A stretch of DNA of 8,616 nucleotides from positions 1-8,616 of the forward strand of contig JBEBWT010000061.1 in NCBI GenBank assembly GCA_040392005.1, written 5' to 3'. Below the pieces are notes generated by a model. The model was not told the DNA's origin. It saw only the letters and a program-made list of their open reading frames with translations, and did not search any database. The position numbers and the translations under genes were made by a program. Below are positions 1 through 5,718 of this stretch, in pieces. Every line of letters begins with the position of its first letter. Position 1 is the stretch's first letter. This DNA comes from DASRQK01 sp040392005. GTDB lineage: Bacteria > Bacteroidota > Bacteroidia > Sphingobacteriales > Sphingobacteriaceae.

Positions 1-78
1 TTAATAATTGGTTTAGCTGTGATTAAAATGACTCCTACTTATTACAAGAATACGATAACATCCGCTGAATTTCGGTAA
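1..78 (+). other. Possible 3' end of an upstream gene
   Basis: Frame 1 is open from the first base of the window and closes at a TAA at 76-78, giving 25 residues that end in ITSAEFR. The other two forward frames stop earlier (2-4 and 24-26), and the reverse strand has no useful reading frame here. This could be the tail of a gene that starts outside the window, but 25 codons are too few to show coding character or to recognise a family. The stop overlaps the candidate promoter at 76-83. It may equally be non-coding. Confidence 0.2.
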
Positions 79-83
79 CTTTG
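76..83 (+). promoter_or_regulatory. Candidate Bacteroidota -7 promoter element
   Basis: TAACTTTG matches the Bacteroidota housekeeping -7 consensus TAnnTTTG exactly. Transcription would begin near base 90, leaving a leader of about 70 bases before the small membrane protein gene at 160 and then ridA. I see no TTG-type -33 element at the expected distance upstream, so the call rests on the -7 match and its position ahead of the + strand gene cluster. Confidence 0.4.
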
Positions 84-110
84 GTTACAGAGCGAAGTTT
101 CCGGCCCGGC

Positions 111-133
111 AAAAGCAATATTTTTTGCTTTTT
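111..133 (+). terminator. AT-rich hairpin with T-run, terminator or attenuator-like
   Basis: AAAAGCAA (111-118) pairs perfectly with TTGCTTTT (125-132) around a six-base loop, and the 3' arm ends in a run of T. The 8-bp stem has only two G-C pairs, so it is weak. It could end transcription from whatever lies left of the window. If the promoter at 76-83 is real, it would instead lie in the leader of the small-protein/ridA unit, where it could act as an attenuator or simply be incidental. Confidence 0.3.
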
Positions 134-159
134 ACCCGCAGGGGCCGTACATTTACCTT

Positions 160-294
160 ATGTATTTTTTCAGGAAAAAGGACCCGGCGAGGCCCACCAG
201 TTTCAATTTAAGGGTGATGCATGTATTTAATGCCGTGGCCATCATTCTGTTTCTGGCAGCAATCCTGTACAAAGTAATCACCCATTTCTTTTAA
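160..294 (+). CDS. Small single-pass membrane protein (44 aa)
   Basis: An ATG-started frame of 44 codons ends in TAA 17 bases before ridA. The product begins MYFFRKKDPARPTSFNLR, a basic, Pro-containing head, and then has one hydrophobic stretch (about residues 24-41, AVAIILFLAAILYKV) ending in THFF. This is the layout of a tiny inner-membrane protein with a cytoplasmic N-terminus. The head resembles small uncharacterised Bacteroidota proteins with a YFFRKKDPNRPTNFNLR-like motif (possibly DUF6728; from memory, not searched). The in-frame stop at 76-78 bounds the frame upstream. No ATG, GTG or TTG lies between that stop and 160, but the upstream codons read GPYIYL, which may mean the real protein is longer and starts at a non-standard codon: an ATT at 151 lies six bases after AGGGG. 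The function is unknown. The tight spacing suggests it is co-transcribed with ridA. Confidence 0.6.
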   Translation: MYFFRKKDPARPTSFNLRVMHVFNAVAIILFLAAILYKVITHFF

Positions 295-311
295 GATCAT
301 TTCAGATATTT

Positions 312-695
312 ATGGCAAAACAGATTATCATTACCGAACAAGCGCCGGCTCCCATTGGACCTTACAACCAGGCGGTCCTGGCAGGCAATACCCTGTATGT
401 CTCCGGACAGATCCCGATGGATCCGCAGACCGGTGAGTTGGTGCAGGGTTCCATTGCGGCAGAAGCAGAACAGGTCCTCAAAAACCTTGACGCTGTATTG
501 AACGCTGCCGGTTATGGCTTTGGAGATGTAGTCAAAACCACCATCTTTCTGAGGGATATGGCTGATTTTGCAGTGGTCAATGAGGTTTATGGCCGTCATT
601 TCGGAGAGGACGCCCCTGCCCGGGAAACCGTTGCGGTAGCCGGTCTGCCAAAAAATGTGAATGTGGAGATTTCAGTGATTGCCTGGAAAGGCTGA
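312..695 (+). CDS. ridA: RidA family reactive intermediate (enamine/imine) deaminase
   Basis: RidA proteins hydrolyse the 2-aminoacrylate and other enamine/imine intermediates released by PLP enzymes such as threonine/serine dehydratase, giving 2-keto acids and ammonia and so protecting PLP enzymes from damage. They are cytoplasmic homotrimers with active sites at subunit interfaces. The 127-residue length is typical. Visible family hallmarks are IGPYNQAV (15-22), LYVSGQIP (28-35), the helix with NLDAVLNAAG (58-67), and the C-terminal signature APARETVAVAGLPKNVNVEI (101-120). In that signature Arg104 corresponds to the catalytic arginine that binds the substrate carboxylate, and Glu119 to the conserved active-site glutamate; Tyr18 is also conserved. 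Start ATG at 312 gives the standard N-terminus, with only an AT-rich leader and no Shine-Dalgarno sequence. It lies between a small membrane protein gene and an EamA transporter gene that follows after 10 bases. Confidence 0.95.
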   Translation: MAKQIIITEQAPAPIGPYNQAVLAGNTLYVSGQIPMDPQTGELVQGSIAAEAEQVLKNLDAVLNAAGYGFGDVVKTTIFLRDMADFAVVNEVYGRHFGEDAPARETVAVAGLPKNVNVEISVIAWKG

Positions 696-705
696 TGCTG
701 CCTGA

Positions 706-1641
706 GTGACTGATCCAAAACACGCTCATGAACCGCCGGGGAGTATGCGGTACTTCTCCTCGGCCTTCCTTGCGGCTGCGCTGTGGGGCTTCATGTCTAT
801 TCCCCTGCGGTCCATCCGGGAATGGTCTTCCTTTGATATTCTTTACTTCCGGATTCTGGTTTCCGGCCTCCTGATCTGGCTGTTTATTTTTGTTTTCAGA
901 AAAAAACAATGGCGGGCGGACAGAATCTATATCCGGTCTTTGGCCAATGCGGAAAAAAAGAGGTTGTTCTGGCTGATGGTGCTGGCCTCATTTCTGATTA
1001 TGGGAAACTGGTTTACCTATATCTATGCCGTCAATCACATCTCGGTGCAGTCTGCTGCCTTTGCCTATATGGTCTGTCCGCTGCTCACCACACTGGCCGG
1101 TTACCTGATCCTCCGGGAGGGGTTGTCCCGCCTGAAAAAGATCGGGCTGGTCATCGCATTGGTCAGTGTGTTGATGCTGGCCCAGGGATCATTGATTGAG
1201 GTGATCTGGTCGGTGGCTGTGGCACTGTTATACGCTTTGTATCTGGTCGTACAACGGGTGATCCAATATGTGGACAAGCTCAATCTCCTGGCTGTTCAGA
1301 TCACACTGTGCAGCCTGGTGACCATCCCTTTATTGCTGATGGGCGGGAGCGGGCTGCCGGAAGCCACCGTTTTTTGGTGGAATATCACGGTGATTGCCGT
1401 ACTATTTACCATTATTCCCCTGTATATGAGTATGTATGCCCTGAATGGTATTTCCTCTTCCACCGCCGGCATCCTGATTTATATCAACCCCATTATCGCA
1501 TTTGCGGTTGCGATTTTCTATTTCCACGAACCGGTCAGTCTGACGAGGCTGACGGCCTATGGTATTCTGCTGATTTCCATTGTGCTATTCAATTGGGAGT
1601 TTGTCCGGGGCATGCTGCGTGACAAAATTTTAGTAAATTAG
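706..1641 (+). CDS. EamA/DMT-superfamily transporter, RarD-like
   Basis: This is a 311-residue integral membrane protein with about ten predicted helices (roughly 17-36, 45-64, 86-104, 113-136, 144-160, 164-184, 194-213, 224-244, 250-272, 279-299), forming the two repeated five-helix EamA units. The first half carries GNWFTYIYAVNHISVQSAAFAY (100-121), close in pattern to the NW..(F/Y)IWAVN segment of RarD; the second carries the matching ALNGISSSTAGILIYINPIIA and the FYFHEP turn (271-276). DMT proteins export or import metabolites and the substrate cannot be read from sequence. The start is uncertain: a TGA at 703-705 closes the frame directly before the GTG at 706. The alternatives are that GTG, or the ATG at 745, which would give a 298-residue protein starting just before helix 1. 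Spacing to ridA (10 bases) and recG (43 bases) suggests one transcript. Confidence 0.88.
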   Translation: MTDPKHAHEPPGSMRYFSSAFLAAALWGFMSIPLRSIREWSSFDILYFRILVSGLLIWLFIFVFRKKQWRADRIYIRSLANAEKKRLFWLMVLASFLIMGNWFTYIYAVNHISVQSAAFAYMVCPLLTTLAGYLILREGLSRLKKIGLVIALVSVLMLAQGSLIEVIWSVAVALLYALYLVVQRVIQYVDKLNLLAVQITLCSLVTIPLLLMGGSGLPEATVFWWNITVIAVLFTIIPLYMSMYALNGISSSTAGILIYINPIIAFAVAIFYFHEPVSLTRLTAYGILLISIVLFNWEFVRGMLRDKILVN

Positions 1642-1670
1642 CACCATCGTGCAATACGCAGTTGTGGAAT

Positions 1671-1676
1671 AAAAGG
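1671..1676 (+). promoter_or_regulatory. Shine-Dalgarno-like site for recG
   Basis: AAAAGG ends eight bases before the GTG at 1685. The in-frame stop TAA at 1670-1672 leaves this GTG as the first usable start. A nearby ATG at 1683 is out of frame and reaches a stop after four codons, so it is not a rival. Confidence 0.4.
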
Positions 1677-1684
1677 CAAGCAAT

Positions 1685-3838
1685 GTGGCAGAATTGAGTA
1701 CCATCACTCCGATCGAATACCTCAAAGGTGTGGGACCGGCCCGGGCCGACCTGCTCAAACAGGAGCTGGGAATCTTCACTTTTGGGGATTTGCTACGCCA
1801 TTACCCCTTCCGGTATATTGACCGCACCCAGTTTCACCGCCTGTCGGAAGTACGGCCCGAAATGGATGCCGCACAGGTCATCGGCCGCCTGGTACACCTT
1901 GAAGAATTGGGTGAACGCAAAGGCCGGAGACTGGTCGGCCAGTTTGTGGATGACACCGGTCAGGTTGAGCTGGTCTGGTTTCAGAGCATCCCCTGGCTCA
2001 AAAAAAACCTCATGGTGGGGACGGCTTATGTGTTGTATGGCAAGCCGACCCTTTTCAATTCCCAATTGTCCTTTACCCATCCTGAAATGGAGCGATATGA
2101 CTCTTCGGCAGGAATAATGGGGTCAGCAACAGCAGTGGGGTCAGGATCGATACCTGTGGGTATCACCGGCAGCGCCAGCCTGCAACCGGTTTATAGTTCC
2201 ACCGAAAAAATGAAGAAGGCAGGCCTGGACAGCCGGGGTTTCCAAAAACTAATGACCCATCTGCTGGAGGCCATTGGATCAAAGGTTGTGGAAGAATTAC
2301 CCGAATATCTGCTTGCGAAACATCAGCTCATCGGCATGCAGCAAGCCTGTCGTGGGATCCACTTCCCCCAGCATCAGCAGGAACTGGCCCAGGCCGTCAG
2401 GCGGCTGAAATTTGACGAATTGTTTTTCATTCAGCTCAAACTGCTGAAAAACAAAATGCTGCAAACAGTTCGTTTCAAGGGGCACCGTTTTGAGGAAGTG
2501 GGGCAGCGTTTCAATACTTTTTATGCGGAACGTTTGCCGTTTGAATTGACGGAGGCCCAGAAAAGAGTGGTCCGGGAAATCCGCCGGGATACAGTCACCG
2601 GTGCCCAGATGAATCGCCTGATCCAGGGCGATGTGGGGAGCGGGAAAACGGTGGTGGCCCTGATGAGCATGCTGCTGGCGGCCGATAATGGTTTTCAGGC
2701 CTGTCTGATGGCCCCGACCGAAATCCTGGCACAGCAACATTTCCGGGGGATCCAAAAACTACTTGGAAAAGATCTGGCGTCGGTGCAACTACTGACCGGT
2801 TCTACTCCAAAAAAGGATCGCCGGGTGATCCATAGCCAACTGGAGGATGGTAGTCTGGATATTCTGATCGGTACCCATGCATTGATCGAAGATGCAGTCC
2901 GGTTTCACAACCTGGGACTGGTGGTGATCGATGAACAGCACCGCTTCGGAGTAGAACAACGGGCACGGTTGTGGCGCAAGAATACGATTCCCCCCCATAT
3001 GCTGGTCATGACAGCCACACCGATCCCCCGGACCCTGGCCATGACCCTGTACGGTGATCTGGATATTTCGGTGATCGATGAATTGCCGGCCGGCCGCAAA
3101 CCCATCAAGACCCTGCATCTGTACGAGAGCAGCCGCCTGCGGATGTTTGGTTTTATGAAAGAGGAAATCGGCAAGGGCCGGCAGGTATATGTGGTGTATC
3201 CCCTGATCAAAGAAAGTGAAAAAATGGATCTGCTCTATCTGGAGGCTGGATTGCAGGCTTTGACGGATGAATTTCCGAAGCCACAGTACCAGATCAGCAT
3301 TGTCCATGGGCAGATGCCGGTGAAAGACAAGGATTTCGAGATGCAGCGATTTGTGAAAGGCGAAACGCAGATCATGGTAGCGACTACCGTGATTGAAGTC
3401 GGAGTGGACGTACCCAATGCGACGGTGATGGTCATTGAGAATGCGGAACGTTTCGGTCTTTCCCAGTTGCATCAGCTGCGGGGCCGGGTCGGCCGTGGGG
3501 GCGAGCAATCCTATTGCATCCTGATGTCGGGCAATAAACTGGGGGCCGACAGTAAGCTCAGGCTGGATACGATGGTGCGCACCAATGATGGTTTTGAAAT
3601 TGCGGAGGTGGATTTACAGCTCCGGGGGCCGGGAGATATTGCCGGAACCCAGCAAAGTGGTGTTTTGGACCTCAAACTGGCCGATCTGGCCAAAGATCAG
3701 GGACTGCTGCTGGAAGTCCGCAATGCGGTCATCGCAATTTTTACAGATGATCCCGTGCTGGAAAAGGAACAAAACAAGCTGTTGCGGCAATACCTGCAAC
3801 AGCGGAATCCGGGTATCTCCTGGGAAAAGATCTCCTAA
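1685..3838 (+). CDS. recG: ATP-dependent DNA helicase RecG
   Basis: RecG is the branch-migrating superfamily 2 translocase that regresses stalled replication forks and processes Holliday junctions and R- or D-loops. The 717 residues give the full family layout: an N-terminal region with TPIEYLKGVGPARADLL (8-24), an OB-fold wedge domain that grips the fork, two RecA-like motor domains and a C-terminal hook. Motor motifs are intact: Walker A GDVGSGKT (315-322), DEQH box (416-419) within VVIDEQHRFG, MTATPIPRT (442-450), ATTVIEVGVDVPN (566-578), QLRGRVGRG (597-605) and the RecG/Mfd-type LRGPGDIAGTQQSG (646-659). A Gly/Ser/Ala-rich stretch (about 139-165) looks like an insertion after the OB region. 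The start is GTG; an in-frame TAA lies 13 bases upstream. It is the last gene of the + strand cluster and converges on the coiled-coil protein gene. Confidence 0.97.
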   Translation: MAELSTITPIEYLKGVGPARADLLKQELGIFTFGDLLRHYPFRYIDRTQFHRLSEVRPEMDAAQVIGRLVHLEELGERKGRRLVGQFVDDTGQVELVWFQSIPWLKKNLMVGTAYVLYGKPTLFNSQLSFTHPEMERYDSSAGIMGSATAVGSGSIPVGITGSASLQPVYSSTEKMKKAGLDSRGFQKLMTHLLEAIGSKVVEELPEYLLAKHQLIGMQQACRGIHFPQHQQELAQAVRRLKFDELFFIQLKLLKNKMLQTVRFKGHRFEEVGQRFNTFYAERLPFELTEAQKRVVREIRRDTVTGAQMNRLIQGDVGSGKTVVALMSMLLAADNGFQACLMAPTEILAQQHFRGIQKLLGKDLASVQLLTGSTPKKDRRVIHSQLEDGSLDILIGTHALIEDAVRFHNLGLVVIDEQHRFGVEQRARLWRKNTIPPHMLVMTATPIPRTLAMTLYGDLDISVIDELPAGRKPIKTLHLYESSRLRMFGFMKEEIGKGRQVYVVYPLIKESEKMDLLYLEAGLQALTDEFPKPQYQISIVHGQMPVKDKDFEMQRFVKGETQIMVATTVIEVGVDVPNATVMVIENAERFGLSQLHQLRGRVGRGGEQSYCILMSGNKLGADSKLRLDTMVRTNDGFEIAEVDLQLRGPGDIAGTQQSGVLDLKLADLAKDQGLLLEVRNAVIAIFTDDPVLEKEQNKLLRQYLQQRNPGISWEKIS
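2099..2179 (+). repeat. Low-complexity insertion in recG with short direct repeat
   Basis: Codons 139-165 of recG encode a Gly/Ser/Ala-rich stretch containing MGSATAVGSGSIPVG, placed between the OB-fold wedge (ending near FTHPEME) and the conserved LQPVYSSTEKM segment where RecG proteins usually have only a short connection. At DNA level GGGGTCAG occurs at 2119-2126 and again at 2137-2144, 18 bases (six codons) apart, which fits growth by replication slippage that kept the reading frame. It is probably a flexible surface loop. That it is an insertion is judged from memory of the family, without an alignment. Confidence 0.5.
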
Positions 3839-3904
3839 ACGACGACGCGTTGTGCCCGAAAAAATTTCTTAGACGATCACGATCACTGGAGAAAGCCGAA
3901 GGTA
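3839..3904. other. Convergent intergenic region, no clear terminator
   Basis: Sixty-six bases separate the stop of recG (+) from the stop of the coiled-coil protein gene (-). The stretch contains a short direct repeat (ACGATC twice within 3873-3884) and an A-run followed by TTT (about 3860-3868), but no stable stem followed by a T-run on either strand that I would call an intrinsic terminator. Confidence 0.5.
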
Positions 3905-4372
3905 TCAATTCAGATTAGGAAAGGCAGCGCGCAAATCCGCCATTTTCTTCTCATTTGCCTCTATACTCTTTTTCAGGCTTTCGATTTTTTTGTCCGTTTT
4001 TACGATATCCTGCTCAGCCTTGTTCAAGGCTTTTGCTTTGGCCGTTGCTTTTTTTGCACTTTTGGCGGCTCGCTTGGCAGATTGTTTATCCTGATAATTC
4101 TCGGAAAAATTGGCTGCGTGCTTTTGATTTTCTGCGGCGGCTTCTTTTGCCTCCCCAATCAGTTTATCCCGCTTGCTGACGGTTTTGGCACGAGCTTCAA
4201 CTTGTTTGAAGAGGACATCCTTATTTTTGACAATCTGCTTTTGCACTTTTAACAGTTCCTTTTGTTCCTTTGAAACCGATAGCGGGTTATCATTATTTCC
4301 CTGGGCCTGCAAACTGAACGCCGCGATCATGATCAGTGAAAACAGGCTGAAATTTTTTAATAATTGTTTCAT
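3905..4372 (-). CDS. Exported Lys/Ala-rich coiled-coil protein, unknown function
   Basis: The frame is open from 4432, but the ATG at 4372 is the likely start because it opens a classic signal peptide: MKQLLKNFSLFSLIMIAAFS followed by LQA-Q, with signal peptidase I cleavage predicted after Ala23. The upstream start would put 20 charged residues before this and overlap the carboxypeptidase gene. The resulting precursor is 155 residues. The mature part, about 132 residues, has no cysteine and is almost entirely Lys-, Ala- and Glu-rich helix with heptad-like spacing (KELLKVQKQIVKNKDVLFK; later SAKRAAKSAKKATAKAKAL; then TDKKIESLKKSIEANEKKM), ending in AAFPNLN. It is probably periplasmic, rod-like and strongly basic. 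I do not recognise a family. It lies 34 bases after the carboxypeptidase gene and is probably the last gene of that transcript. Confidence 0.75.
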   Translation of the reverse strand: MKQLLKNFSLFSLIMIAAFSLQAQGNNDNPLSVSKEQKELLKVQKQIVKNKDVLFKQVEARAKTVSKRDKLIGEAKEAAAENQKHAANFSENYQDKQSAKRAAKSAKKATAKAKALNKAEQDIVKTDKKIESLKKSIEANEKKMADLRAAFPNLN

Positions 4373-4406
4373 ATCCGTATTGTCTAAGGTTTTTACTTCT
4401 TCTAAT

Positions 4407-5639
4407 TTAAGGTTTTTCTTCCAATAAAACAAGGACCAGCGCTATTGCCGCTTGTGTCGCCTTGTAATGGATCTCTTCGAATGGGGTTGTATCGGCCACT
4501 TCATAAGTGACTGCCTCGGCCCCTAATCCGGTCAGCAACCAGGACTTGGATACTCTGCCGTTTGGATCGGAAGGCTCCACTTTGACAGCCAGATCACTTA
4601 GGGTATGATTCCAGCGGGCCGCCCACTCATTCATCAGTCCCGGACGGTGTGTCACATACTCATCCCCTGGCTTATTGGTATAAAGAACATCCCAATAAGT
4701 AGAGTGAAAATCAATGCCGAACACAAAATCCACCCCGCTGTCCTGCGCAAAACGCAGAAAATAATCCCTTGCTGCGGTCGTTTCCTTTTGTTTGAATGTG
4801 GCCCAATCCCGGTTTAGATCGACCCCGGCCACATTATGCCGCCAATGCCCCTGATTGTTTCCGTCCGGATTGATCCAGGGGACGGCCACAATCTGATACT
4901 GCTCCCTGAACCGCACGGCCAGGGGATCATCACCAAGGAGAAAACCGACAAAAGCCATCTGTGCCCGGAATCCGGTAATTTCAGGCGGATGCTGTCCCCC
5001 CATAATGGCAATTGCTTTTTTATGGGGAGTGGCAGGTGTGTGGAAACCCAGCATTTTTTCACCCAACGTACTTTTTCCGATTTTTTCCAGCTTGACATAT
5101 GGTTTTTTGTCCAATTGGTGCAGCCAGTTCAGGATGCTGTCCTTGTTGAAGAATGGCTGCCCGCTGATCAGTTTCTTCTCGCTGCCTACCGGCAGGGAAA
5201 ATCCGGCCGCTGACTGGCTTTCGTTCAGTTCCAGTTTTTGCACAGGAAGAAATGTTCCGTCTGCCTGCCTTACTTTGGGCCAGTAGCGGTGCTTGCTGTT
5301 CCCGTAATCGAGCACAATGTGAATATTGCGGGGGGCCTGGCTCCATACCTGAAAAGCAAACCAGGGGCTGGGGTTGATGGGTGTATTTTCAGCTGTGATG
5401 CTGATCACAAACGTGCTGTCATTCAGACTGGAAACCCGATTCAGCCGGGCACCATCAAACCGGTTGGAAAAATAGACGCCCTGATCCCTGAATTTATAGA
5501 CTTTTTTATCCTGGAATTCAACCCCCGGACCATCCAGATCCTTGAGATAACGGGGAGAAACACCGGAGCAAGCTGAGTGCAACAGCGCAAATCCAACCAG
5601 AAGGAGGATTAAATAATGATTGAACGAAGTATGCCGCAT
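4407..5639 (-). CDS. Exported M14-family zinc carboxypeptidase
   Basis: M14 metallocarboxypeptidases remove C-terminal residues from peptides or act on cell-wall peptides, using one zinc ion. The 410-residue product has an N-terminal export signal (LILLLVGFALLHSACSG; Cys24 could be lipidated, although His21 at -3 departs from the usual lipobox). A beta-rich N-terminal domain (about 35-160) resembles the domain that precedes the catalytic part in cytosolic-carboxypeptidase-like M14 proteins. The catalytic domain (about 165-405) shows the zinc ligands HPPE (His217, Glu220) and the distal ligand His312 in IDFHSTYWD. It also has the substrate-binding DLNRDW (274-279, Asn276/Arg277) and a probable catalytic Glu380 in TYEVADT. 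All key residues are present, so it should be active. The substrate is unknown. It follows pdhC after 47 bases on the same strand with no visible promoter of its own. Confidence 0.88.
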   Translation of the reverse strand: MRHTSFNHYLILLLVGFALLHSACSGVSPRYLKDLDGPGVEFQDKKVYKFRDQGVYFSNRFDGARLNRVSSLNDSTFVISITAENTPINPSPWFAFQVWSQAPRNIHIVLDYGNSKHRYWPKVRQADGTFLPVQKLELNESQSAAGFSLPVGSEKKLISGQPFFNKDSILNWLHQLDKKPYVKLEKIGKSTLGEKMLGFHTPATPHKKAIAIMGGQHPPEITGFRAQMAFVGFLLGDDPLAVRFREQYQIVAVPWINPDGNNQGHWRHNVAGVDLNRDWATFKQKETTAARDYFLRFAQDSGVDFVFGIDFHSTYWDVLYTNKPGDEYVTHRPGLMNEWAARWNHTLSDLAVKVEPSDPNGRVSKSWLLTGLGAEAVTYEVADTTPFEEIHYKATQAAIALVLVLLEEKP

Positions 5640-5654
5640 ACAGAAATATGCATT

Positions 5655-5718
5655 TTATGCTAAAATTCAGACTGGTTCTTCCTGTATTATGCTAAAATCC
5701 GGACCGGTTCTTCCAGCA
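5655..5718 (-). repeat. 32-bp tandem duplication of the pdhC 3' end
   Basis: Bases 5655-5686 and 5687-5718 are head-to-tail copies of 32 bp, identical at 27 positions by my count; 25 of the first 28 match (5655-5682 against 5687-5714). The 5687-5718 copy is the live 3' end of pdhC and encodes EEPVRILA and the stop. The 5655-5686 copy lies wholly beyond that stop. Read in the frame that matches the gene it would give EEPV, then TGA, then ILA and another TAA, so it is a decayed, non-coding copy. It fills most of the gap before the carboxypeptidase gene. Confidence 0.85.

Noticed and set aside
577..909. A 110-codon minus-strand frame across the ridA/transporter junction
   Set aside because: It is antisense to two well-supported genes and has a charged, low-complexity translation without family features.
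1642..1653. GCAC-CATC-GTGC hairpin after the transporter gene as a terminator
   Set aside because: It has only four base pairs and no T-run, and recG follows closely; too weak to call.
2297..2755. A 152-codon minus-strand frame inside recG
   Set aside because: It is antisense to the Walker A region of recG, has no recognisable domain, and the recG frame accounts for the sequence.
2789..3508. A 239-codon open frame on the minus strand inside recG
   Set aside because: It lies fully antisense to the conserved helicase motifs; the His/Gln/Pro-rich translation resembles no protein and is an artefact of recG codon use.
4373..4432. A longer coiled-coil protein starting at the ATG at 4432
   Set aside because: It would overlap the end of the carboxypeptidase gene by 26 bases and bury a clear signal peptide behind 20 charged residues; the ATG at 4372 is better.
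5650..5660. GCAT-TTT-ATGC palindrome upstream of the carboxypeptidase gene
   Set aside because: A four-base-pair stem in AT-rich sequence is expected by chance and does not match a known operator.
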